Source: Hyaloscypha bicolor E (taxonomy: Eukaryota; Ascomycota; Leotiomycetes; Helotiales; Hyaloscyphaceae). From it: a stretch of 64,000 nt of DNA. The notes beneath the pieces were generated by a model, which saw nothing but the letters and a program-made list of their open reading frames with translations, had not been told where the DNA came from and did no database searches. Within the stretch, counting starts at the first letter, position 1; every line of letters starts with the position of its first letter. The stretch lies in the NCBI RefSeq assembly GCF_002865645.1, contig NW_020194559.1:248001-312000 (forward strand). The letters are read 5' to 3'. Positions 21,664-31,880 of this stretch are shown piece after piece. The position numbers and the translations under genes were made by a program.

Positions 21664-22089
21664 TCTCATCACTGATGCCTACTGTTAGCCGAGGCAAGAT
21701 CCAATACCTTTGCTTTGTCTACGCTAGAGTTGCCGTGCAACCCAACTAAAGTAAAGTATTATATGACATCTGACACATTCAGCTCCGAGATTCAGACACC
21801 GAAGGTTGAAGCCGAAACTAGAAGGAAATCATAACCTCCTCCTGCAATGCAGCTTCTACACCGGTTTTATGATCTCTACAGGCAGCTTGTGCTGGTTTGT
21901 GAAAAAAGAAAGGATAGCGCGGCTTCACTTGATTGTTATGAATAAGTGGTGAGCGTTTGAGTCTGAAAGAGTCCTTGTTTTGTTTGCCTTGAGTAGTTGC
22001 CTGATAGCGGCCTGTAGCTGGCTGTGAGTCATTGAGAGAATGCGGAGCTGCAACAAGAACGATATGCTACTTATTGACATTATGGGTTT

Positions 22090-22350
22090 CTTGTATTGAT
22101 ATTAACGAAATAGAGAGAATTTAAAATGCTCTGTTGGTATCAGGTTTGGATACCTTGTCCTACTCGAGACTGAGAAAATGCTTGCGGAGATTTGTCTTAA
22201 CCGTATGACCTAGGCTCCACAATAACCCCCTTTTCTGCAATAATTCTCTCGTTTCCATGTCTACATTCTGTAAACCGATTCCTCTTTATCGTCACCCGTT
22301 ATCCCGGCAGATACAAGGTCGCAGAGAAAGAAGCTTGTTATCTCGTAGTT
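22090..22350 (+). repeat. diverged dispersed repeat, copy B (partner at 19.2-19.5 kb)
   Basis: Partner of the segment at 19,225-19,470. Both follow, at a distance, an array of the CAATTGCAG-type motif. This suggests the motif array and its right flank were duplicated together about 2.9-3.5 kb apart. Confidence 0.7.
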
Positions 22351-22449
22351 GCCTCGTTGTAAGTCCTTTACCTCTTGGTCGCTTGGTTTCCTCGAGGGTT
22401 GGAGTGCAGTACATACCTCGTGCTTCACTTCTATATTAATGAAGGGGAT

Positions 22450-25400
22450 GCAGCAAGGCTCGAATATTGAGAACAGATATAGAGGATAAATAGATCGTGT
22501 TGATAGAAACCGAGGATCTGACTTGACCCTTTGAGGCCGGTGACGCCGATTAAGAGGCAGTTAAGAAGGCAATGCAAAGCCAATTGAGCCAAGTATCACG
22601 CGGTTTCTGAGAAGGATACAAAGAATTAAATGAAGTCTCGACTTAGAAGGGTTATAGAAAGGATATTTGAAAGCGAAGCCCGAACTTAAACATATGCGCA
22701 GTAAAAAGGGGAACAACGACAAGTGTGTGATGCGGATAAAGAGATTCGGGATGGTATCTCCTCCTTGAGAAACAAAGTTTGTTAATGTCGACTTTAAAGA
22801 GCATGAACACTTCTTCTGGCCTACTTACCTGTTCGGGTTGCCGTGCGAAAGTGTTGGCGTTCATGCTCAGCCGAGAAGGTAGCTTGTAGCATCCCTGTCG
22901 TAAGCACTAAGAGCTTCCAGCAGAGGATATCGCGGCAATGGAAAAAAAGATCTAGGCTACCATTCCGAAGGATTCTCGAGCGGGACTCATTGTAGTGCTT
23001 CCTTATAGTTGCGAGTTTGGTGTAGCCGCGGGGAGAAAGGGGTTGGGGTAGCGAGTGAAGCCTCAAGCGGCATCTCTCACAACACCCACACTGAACCCAG
23101 CCCTGGTATATTGTTCGTAGAGTATAGTGATATCTTTCACTGGCTTCGAAGCTGTTACTCTTGGCTGGGCCGTGTCGTGGTTTCCGGTTCGAATGAGGAG
23201 ATTTGGCGCCGCTACTCAAGTTGGTGAAGCCGGTACGTTGCGCACGGAGTCTTCTTGTGAAAAGCTGGATTTTGGAATGGAACCGGGTAAACTGTCGATT
23301 TGCAAACATTTAATGTCCCTCAACATTCCACAATACCAACACGGGTAGTTTTAGGGGTAATTTGCTTCTCTTGTTGACGTGAGATGAGAGACTCAACTTC
23401 CAAAGAAAACTTCGCAATTCGATATGGTCTGCTGAAATTGTCTCTCCACAGCCCTCATATGTAGATGAAGTAGGCTTCGGCCTAGTACAAAACTTGCAGG
23501 TGCCTCGCTCTTCAAGGAAACTATCTGTCTTGTTGGGTATGGTCTGCGAAGGGGTTCTTCCCGGCGGTGAGGTCGTTCCGAACTTCCGAATAGCAGAACC
23601 AGAATGGTGTCGTACTGCTTTAGCCTGCTAATGAGAACTTTAATTCGAGTCGGTGTCGAGGTAAAGGATTGGGAATAGCGGTTTCGAAAGCTGGTGGATG
23701 TTGCTGGCAGCAAATGGTGAAGCCTAGAGAATTGACTAGCATCCATCGCGTTGCGAACTTGCATGCGAGAGCGGGCAGTTGTTTTGGTCTCGGTTGGCCA
23801 CGCAATATGTTGTGGCGTTCGCCATGTCGACAGAGTCGATGTTCTTAAAGCCAGGCAAACCTAGCCTGGGCAGAGCAGGGCGAGAAGCGGAAGCAAGCGA
23901 GACAGAATTCCATGTGTTCTTGCGTATAGCGAAAGTCCATTGGCGTCAATGAAGAGAATATGTTATTGGGTAGTCGAGATGTTCGTGCATCGAGAGGCTT
24001 CCCCGGGTCTAGGTGGAGATGGGCGAGCATCGCTGGCTCGATCCCCGGGATATCTGAGATATGACGGCAAAGTGGTATTCGACAATGAGCCGACAACGCT
24101 CGAAGTGTTGATACTCTTGCACATCTTGGTATGCCTTCCATCGACCATCACTTCCTATCCAGCTAGATGATGCTAACTCTTGCTGACAGATGTGATTCGA
24201 GAGGTATGTTGCCTAGGAGTGCGCGGTGCATGGTCGAACTCAGGAGATAGCCGTGTGGGTTCAGATGGCTCGTCGACCGATACGGCAGCTGAGAGAGGAA
24301 ACAGCGTTAGCTGAGGATGTTAAAGAGACAACAGCAGCGAGGGGAGCCAACTTTCAATGGGTAGTGAAGCTAGGAACGAGAGTTTGCGAGAAGACCTGTA
24401 GGCGAAGAAGTATTGAATCTACTCTTCGAGGGTCATCTTATGTCAGGGCAACGAGTATCCAGTCGTGTTTATTTGCAGGACGGTATGAGAATGAACGGTG
24501 TCTGGAGAAGTGTACCATTGCAAGCACAAGGCTTCTGGCAGAGTTTGGGAGGTTTGGCCTGTGCATCCGATAGTTCCCCTGACGCAATTTCCTCGTTCGG
24601 GTGTCACAGCAGCTTCGGACATCTCGTATTGCATAAACGGAATCGATCAGGGGCGAAGAATTAGACGAGCCTTCTTGTATCTGTCGCTGGAGCGGGGAGC
24701 CACAGCGGGCTCCAAATAAAATCCCGATGCTTACCCAGTGAGGTCGAGAGACAAGGTATGTCAGCCGGTAGAATTTTCTGCTGTTGACGTGCTTCTCGCG
24801 GCCGGCGCAAGCTAGGTTCAGACACTTTCGATGACAGCGACATAAAGCGATGCGGAGAAAATCGTAGAGATTTGCTCGAGCTACGGAGCTGGCGACCGGT
24901 ACCCACTTTGGAAGCCACTTGTCAACTGGTGAGTTCACCCTGAGTGGTCCAAGTCGCCTCGTTGTTCAATCCATAGTGGTCGTGGATTCTGGAGGGATCC
25001 CTTAGCATCGATGGCAAGGTTCCAATCTTACCCCAGCGCGATCTGACGTGGTATATAACAGGTTTTATAATTCAAGTGGTGATCTTCCTGAGCAAAAGAA
25101 ACCCTAACACACCATTTGTTTGCCTCAAGCCACAACTGGTTGCTGAGATTCTGAGATGTGATATCGAGGCGGTGATGTCAATGAGAGCGCGATCTCTTCG
25201 TCCGGATGTCAGATCTCAAGATCTAGGGAAGTGAGAATACCCAGTCAGGACCCAGGCCACTAAGCAACAGAAGGCGGGCCGGTACGAGGGGGCTCACACC
25301 CCCCTTTTCAGCTTCGCTTCCGATGACTCGTCCACTGATGGAGCACATGGCCCCGAAGAATCCGCTCGGAAAAAAGACAGGGCCTTCGCTTACAACCCTC

Positions 25401-27715
25401 TCGGACTATCTTCCGGAAGAATTTGGAACCGCATTTCTCGTTGACGGGCGCTGCATCATCCCTAACGACATGCCATCAAGACCCAACTGCAGAACGCGAA
25501 TACCGCCGATAGGAATTATCGAACGAATCATAATTTGCATCATGCACAGGCACATAACCAGAGCACAACTCAGTCGGAATCGCCGTCAAGGTGGCTGTCG
25601 AGCCCAGCCGTGCCAACATTCCTCTACATCGACCTTCCAACAACTGCCACGATCGAGGCTTTGAAGACAAAAGAAAGTTTGGCCGTGGGGTAGGAAGCAG
25701 ACCTATTGAAGCAATAGTTGACCCGTTAGCTTCAGTTTGGAAGCGTCAATTCTGATTTGAAGAGGTTGTGGCTGGTTTTGTGCCCAAGAGGTGGGGGAAT
25801 CCCGATTGAAGACACCCCGCTTCCCTTCGAGCCTAAATGGTGTCACAACTGGCTGCAGCAAGGTCTGAATATAAAGCTAGGTGGGTTTCCACCATGGAGG
25901 ACTGGGAAAGAGGATTTAACATCTGCCGCAAGACCGAAAGCCGGAGCCGAGCTACGGCGGAGGCACCTGCCAAAGTGGGCGGTTAGTGTCAAATCCGGTT
26001 GGGCTGACAATTCTTTCAAAGCATCTGTTTCTAATTCATTGTTCAACCAAGTGTTAGATGCTTTGAACGACATGTGCCAATATGCCATGCTCAGAATCTC
26101 ATCAGAAAGTTATTCTGCGATAGTTGTTAAGGACCCTTATCGGAAGAGCTGGGCGTGTGGCTGTGATCACCAATCCTCTGCCATGTTCACATGCATGCGG
26201 CGCGGCCCAAAGTTGGATCAGCGCTGGCAACACAGCAGCCTCCTTTCGCCCAATGAAGGAAAAGAGCAAGAAATGAGATCACACGTCGCACGATATCTCT
26301 ATAGGCAGGTTATATAGATGGTGCTTTGTGATTTGCCCCCTCTTTGAACCGCTTGGGAAATGAGCAAACTTCTGCAACTATTTTTTTAATCTATTCCTTG
26401 CCTCAATGAACTTGGCAAGTAGGCCATGCGAAGAAATATATGCATCCTTTGGAGTTTGGTAACGACTTTTACGTGTTGGAATGACAGCGTTCATCACGTA
26501 CTTACGTCCGCCCCCACCACCCCACTCGAGGTGTATTATCGTTGAAGCATTTGCGCATCGGATGAAGAAAGCGAAGAAAAACCAAATTTAGTCATAAAGA
26601 CGCGAACAGTTTCTCAACAGTGAAAGCCTGGAAATTGCTTGACATGGGGGCTTGTCAGTGCCAATCCTCCTTCATGACTACTTGGAAGTGCTGCTTCAAA
26701 GTTGAAGAATATTTAGGTGATAAAATGAGAGCAAGGATTGAAAGGTTGGGTGCAGGGCAATTCTCTCTTTTATGGGGCGTGGCACAGCAGGTGTGAGGCT
26801 CAGTTCCAAGCCTGCATCAGCAGGCATCTGGAACGGTCACCCGCTTCGAGGTGATTGCCGAGATGAAATGCGCGTAATTGGAATCTCAATCTATCTCTGT
26901 TGTCACAACGCCTCGATCTCCAGCTCCCAGATCAAGATCTCAAGCTGGGTCACATTGCAGCTTCTGTGGGGCTGCGACGTCCTCTCCACCAATCTGTTCG
27001 AAGCACCACCTGCTGGGAAGCTTGGTAAGATGCTGAGCGTACAGGGGCCCCTCAGGGGCCATGCCGCATCTGAACACAGCGTTCACAGTATCTCCAACGG
27101 AAGAGCTTCACGATACTTGGATTCCGCCATTCTCTAGGCAGAGTGCAAGGCAGACTGCGTATAATCATGGGAAGGATGCATTTGGGACTTTGGCGATGGT
27201 CGGAGGACGCTGTGCCAATGAATTTGCGGAGTCGCGCTTTGCCCCTCTCTCCAATCCGCTTCCGGCCAGTGGACGACGATTTTTTGTTCTTCCGCAGGGT
27301 CAGGACCGCCTCCAATCACGCATTCTAGGCCCTTCGACCGCAGAGATTTGCTGCCGAGTTGGCAACTTCTCCAAGCTCTCGAACGCTGCTCTGATACTAG
27401 TCCTCCCCTCCCAAATCCTACGCCACGAGCGAGCTCGCGAACCTGGACTGGCATTTACTCCGCGAGCCAAGTCAAACTGCATTCGTGGCCCAACCGAAAC
27501 TGCTTCTTTCGACGAAGGCTCCAGAACGTGATTCAGCTGCTCTTTACTCCAAAATTGTCCAGTCCTCGCGTGCCCTTTCATGCACGTCCTCAAGGTCAGT
27601 CCTTGACGATCACAGTGCCATACACACATCACTGACGAGAGCAGCAAAGCTCCCAACACCAACGTTCCCCCGTCAATCCTCTACAACGCGTCGACTTGCG
27701 ATCAGAAGGCCAGTG
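22450..27715. other. 5.3 kb interval without recognisable genes
   Basis: Many overlapping open frames of 60-190 codons occur on both strands, none with a domain I know. The longest, 25,757-26,317 (+), has no early ATG. A stretch near 24,300 (AGCGTTAGCTGAGGATGTTAAAGA) resembles one near 32,533 (AGCATTAGCTGAGCAGGTCAAAGA), suggesting a shared decayed gene in neighbouring duplication units. I cannot identify it. Confidence 0.45.
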
Positions 27716-28014
27716 ATGGAATCTGAGAGGAAATCATCGAAACGATCCCATACTTCTGGTTCGAAAAAAGGAGGATCCAGAAAGCCGAAGAAGACGGGAT
27801 CGAGGGACAAGAAGACCTCTTCCACGGGAAACATGGGCGGTTCGGAGAATAAGACGGAAAGCGGAAAAGGCCTCCAGCAACCTGCGGATGTCAATCCTGG
27901 ACCTGAGGGAGATGTGAGCCAAAGAATTCGGATATACGATTCGCTCAGCTAACATCACGGCAGGACCCTTCCGTTGAGGAAGATTCATTGAGGGGAACCT
28001 CCACAAGCGCGTAA
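27716..28014 (+). CDS. small Lys/Ser-rich protein, paralogue of the gene at 20.8 kb
   Basis: Exons 27716-27913 and 27964-28014 with a canonical 50 bp intron (GTGAGC, branch GCTAAC, GGCAG) encode 82 residues. The N-terminal two thirds are strongly basic (GSKKGGSRKPKKTGSRDKK). The exon ends at VNPGPEGD, and the second exon is acidic, then Ser/Thr-rich. It lies 0.8 kb upstream of the first DUF6594 gene on the same strand. The paralogue at 20.8 kb sits in the same place in the neighbouring duplication unit. There is no signal peptide, membrane segment or known domain. Conservation of motif and intron site between two diverged copies is the main argument that it is a real gene. Confidence 0.55.
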
Positions 28015-28397
28015 AGCATATTAGAGGTGGCATTAGCGCTGAGAACAACGAGTATCAGTAGACTGGGGATTACATACATCATTTTACCAATCCAAGGAGT
28101 GTGGCTGGATAAAAGGCAATCTGAATTTGAACTGAGCTCGAGCTCTCTATTGCTGTAGTCTTGGGGTAAACTGGCTGGTATCATGCAATGCAATTTGAAT
28201 AATGAGTATTTCTTTATATGTTGGTAGATAAAAGTCAAGAAAAATATCAATAGAGGAGTCAACTTGAGACCAATCTTCCACTTGCGTAACCCAATGCCGA
28301 TGTTCGAGAAATCGGGGAAAGTTAAGCCTTGTGCGACCATCCATCTCGTGGCCCAATGGTGTTTTCAGAGCCACTCCCGCAGCGCTCTAAAGCCTGT

Positions 28398-28439
28398 GCT
28401 GTCTATATAAATGAGCCTTCCCCATCGCTGAAGTCCTGG
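28398..28439 (+). promoter_or_regulatory. TATA-box promoter of DUF6594 gene 1
   Basis: TATATAA at 28,404-28,410 lies within the segment duplicated at 20,345-20,384. It is 387 bp before the proposed ATG. The long leader probably contains an unmodelled 5' UTR intron. Confidence 0.65.
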
Positions 28440-28790
28440 CATGCTTCCGGCTCGTCCCGTTCCGCTCGTGACCCACAATAGCTAGCCTCTTTGGTCGAAA
28501 ACTCCCCGACGTCCAACTCAATCGGCTCTGAATTTGGAGTGAAAATAGATTCGCAGCCTTGTAGTAGAGTAGATGTGTAATAGGAGGATCAATACTAGCG
28601 TAAGGATTCTAATTCGCTCGCATCTCGTGATGGTGTGCGGGCCGCTGCCCTGGGTCTTGGTAACACCAGGATAAGGCAGACAATTGGAGCCTCTTCAGTT
28701 GGGCAGCAAAGTTGTTCGCTTCCAAAGGGGTAGTGTCTTCGAGATGGACCCCTTTTGGAGAGCAAAGAGCTCGCTCTTGCTGGTTCTATC

Positions 28791-30356
28791 ATGGCGCCTG
28801 TCGCCGCTGATGTTGTCGGTGCCTTGGCAAAGATCGTCCGCAAGCTCAAAGAGCTGCGGACAGCTGCGACAAAGAGATGTAATGTTGCTGACGAGAACAG
28901 AGCAGAGCAAGGTATACCTCTTGAAGATATGGACGAGTCTGGGATGAGAAACCGGCTTGCTTCTGGCCAAGCGTCGGGAAGCGCGAACGATAACCCGGAT
29001 AGTCCTTCGACTACGAGTGGCGAAAGCGGAACAATGACACCAGGAAACGGTGAGAACTCAGAGAGTCAAGGTACGGACGCTGCTCATGAAGTGCAACATG
29101 CAAGGTAGCTGACATAGGGAAACCTACAAAGTTTCTTTCGTCAAGACAACTTGGCGACGACTTTCTGGTGGATTCGGCACCGGCTGGGTCTTTTGGAAGA
29201 GTGCAGAAGAGCAAAAACGAATTAAAAGAGAGCGAGGACACGATAGGTTCTTGCGAGAGAAGAGTGAGTTGACCTCGGCGCCATTATAAGGGCAAGACCC
29301 AAGCTGACGAGACTGTGCGGTAGTCGACGAGTACCCTGACGGATTTTCGAGGCTTGCTGCCTTCGTCAATAGCGATAATGACTTCGCTATGATACGTAGC
29401 TTCAGCTACTGCCACACTCGCTTGCTCCTTCAGCTACAAGTCGAAGTAACTGAGCTGGAGAAGGCACTCTTCACACTCGACAAGAAGGATGAGGCGAATC
29501 CAGCGATGAAATATCGCAGAGTGTCGACAAAACATAAGGAGAACTCGGACACCGAACACACGAAACTAATGAGCGAGCTTAAAACTAAGCTCAAGGAATA
29601 CGGTGAGCTTTTAGCATAATGTCTGGTCCAACATAAGTAGCGTGAAGCATTGACGTGCGGGGTAGATGAAACTGTCCAGAAATTTGTGTTCCTGAAATCC
29701 CTAGGTCCACCTCCAGAACGTAACCATTACTCTTACTTCAATTGGATTTGGAGAAATAAGCCACTCAGCAAGGGGTACTACGACTACATATACCATGCGT
29801 CAGACTTTGTGTCGCTCTCAGGAAGCCGCTCAAGCTACTTTGAAGAACTCATCCGCCGTCATATAACTTGGTGGCGAGGCTCTCCAATCAGGGTAAGTAG
29901 TCAACTTGAGCAGTAAGAGAGATAGGCATGGACTTAAAGGTGGAAAAGGTGCTGACCTACTCTTTCCCAGAAGTGGATCAAAATCAAGGAGGAGGAGATG
30001 CCCACCTTGGACCAAAGTGTCTCTTATTATTCCCCTTCGAGGCTTGGGGGAGTTGTTCAGGTGCTTATGGTATCCACGATCATGGGGGTCCTCCTAATCC
30101 CGGTGTATCTCCTGTTTCTGGTCCCAATGTCGCATCTAATGATGGCCATCACATCAACAGCATTCATCTTCCTCTTTGCAATCATCATGACGGTTGTAGC
30201 TGAAGGTAGGATATACGAGATATTCGTTGGCACAGCCACGTAGGTGCTTGAGGTCTTACTTGACGTGCAGTGCTGATGAAGCATAGGTACGCGGCGATAT
30301 TGATTATGTTTTTAGGCAATATTTCGCAAGCTTCTCTCGGCAGTAGACCAAATTGA
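28791..30356 (+). CDS. DUF6594 membrane protein, array member 1
   Basis: Six exons: 28791-29070, 29132-29263, 29324-29602, 29666-29892, 29971-30239 and 30287-30356, together 1257 nt or 418 residues with no internal stop. After a low-complexity N-terminus come IDEYPDGFSRLAAFVNSDND, a Leu/Glu coiled-coil-like helix (LLLQLQVEVTELEKAL) and the conserved FNWIWRNKPLSKGYYDYIY segment. Then follow two membrane helices (VLLIPVYLLFLVP; MMAITSTAFIFLFAI) and a third hydrophobic stretch YAAILIMFLGN. This is the layout of fungal DUF6594 proteins, whose function is unknown to me. Exons 3, 5 and 6 match other array members in length (279, 269, 70 nt). The exon 2 acceptor at 29,131 was chosen because it restores homology to member 2. 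Confidence 0.85.
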
Positions 30357-30679
30357 GGATCGAGAGCCGACAGAGACGAAGGGGCTGGAGTAGGGGATCG
30401 GATGGAGAGTATCGGTGACCTTGAGTTTGAAGTTTTAAAGGTTTGGTGTTGTGGGACAGAGGAGTGCGAGTTCGGAGGTACCCAACTGACCGCTATTTTT
30501 GGCGGTTCGAGCTTGGCGTCCTTGGGATAGGCGGATAGGCGGTTTCTATTCTGGTTATGAAGATAAATTTGGTCAGGGCGGGATAGCATTTGCGTCGTTG
30601 TGCTCTTGCTTGTCGTTATTGAGAGAGGAGGGAATGGATGGGTGGAAGTTAAGGTTTGAAGTCCCAAGCCTCGTTACAC

Positions 30680-31880
30680 CGAGAAAAGTTTAGCGCGCCC
30701 GACTTTCACGTGATTAAAAGCACTCCTTTTCAACAAACAATACATCTCCTAGTTTGTTTCTTTTCATAATGGAAGGATGGAATTAAGCTATAAAATAAAA
30801 ATTCGCTACCTGGAAAATATCAAAGTCATCCTTGATCGTCCTGCTGCTGTTGTGGAAGAGTCTGGGAGTCTGAACTAGGGGCATGCATTCTCCACTTCAG
30901 CGTAGTAAATGCTTGTGGGGGAAGTAAATTAAAGTAAACGGAAGTAGTGAGTGAAAGAAATTTGATCAACATTTAACTATGCTACCTAGTGAATGTGTGC
31001 TCTTCTTCCTCCCCTACAAAACTATCAAAAAGACCACCAGCAAAGTCAACTCCTTTCTCATATCGCTACAAGGGTATTGGTTCACTGGCGAGCGGCGCCT
31101 GGGCCGCTCTAAGCCCCTGAAATTTAGCGACTCTATCAATCCCTCACGAGACATGAGCCTTAAACCTTCAGCACCACCATTCTGAACATGGCAAGTAATT
31201 TTCAAGACTTGCAATCGAATTGCCTACATCCAATCCATTTCGGCATACTAAATCTGGATCGGAGACTCGACGGCTTTGTGTCCACTGGCTGCCTCTGAAT
31301 CTCTTAAAGCAAAATATCATGAAGGTTAAACTAGAAAGGAGACGCTTAAAGGATTGGTATGAATGTCACCAACCATCCGGCATATTACAAACATCCCTGA
31401 CAAATGAAAGAGTTGTCCTTGGCGGTTGGAATTTCCCCCATCAAACAAACTATTGGGTCTCAGGTACAACGATGTTTCCGAGCCTTGGGAGCATCTAGAA
31501 GCTTAGCTGTCTTCGCACCACTGGGTGCTTTGAAATAGCAAGGCCAAAAACGTGTGCCTGGTTTCAAAGAAATCAACTGCTTGATCTATTGGAGATGTTT
31601 CAGCTCCGTTGATCTGGTATCCTCGAGCCCGATCTCGCAGATGCTGAGGAGTCTCGCACATCTACCAGTCTATCTGCCAGCCAGAATTGCAAACCTTTAC
31701 CACCTTCTATGGTTGTTTCTGCATCCTATCGTAGTGATAAGTACTTCTCGCAATCCAACTTCCAAGTGTATAAAATGGCGCAGAACTTCGTGTGGCGCGA
31801 TTGACCTCTCTCAAAACAGTTCACAACTCAGCAATATTCCCTGGAGTAATCTTTCCAACCCTCCTAAATTATAATTACTT
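30680..31880 (+). repeat. duplicated 3' flank of DUF6594 gene 1 (partner at 47.78-48.96 kb)
   Basis: Blocks such as GTTTAGCGC-CCCG, CTGCTGCT-TTGTGG-AGA, TTC/CCACTGGCGA, CCCCTGAAATTTAGCGA and ACCTTTACCACCTTCTAT recur in the same order at 47,786-48,900 with many substitutions. This flank is about 17.1 kb from its partner, equal to two array periods. Small frames here are broken relative to the partner, so the segment looks like non-coding or decayed DNA. Confidence 0.75.

Noticed and set aside
23183..23194. GGTTCGAAT-like box resembling a tRNA B box
   Set aside because: No A box, acceptor stem or anticodon arm can be placed around it.
25757..26317. 186-codon plus-strand open frame
   Set aside because: The frame opens at a TTG. 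No homology is recognised and no splice structure or paralogue supports it.
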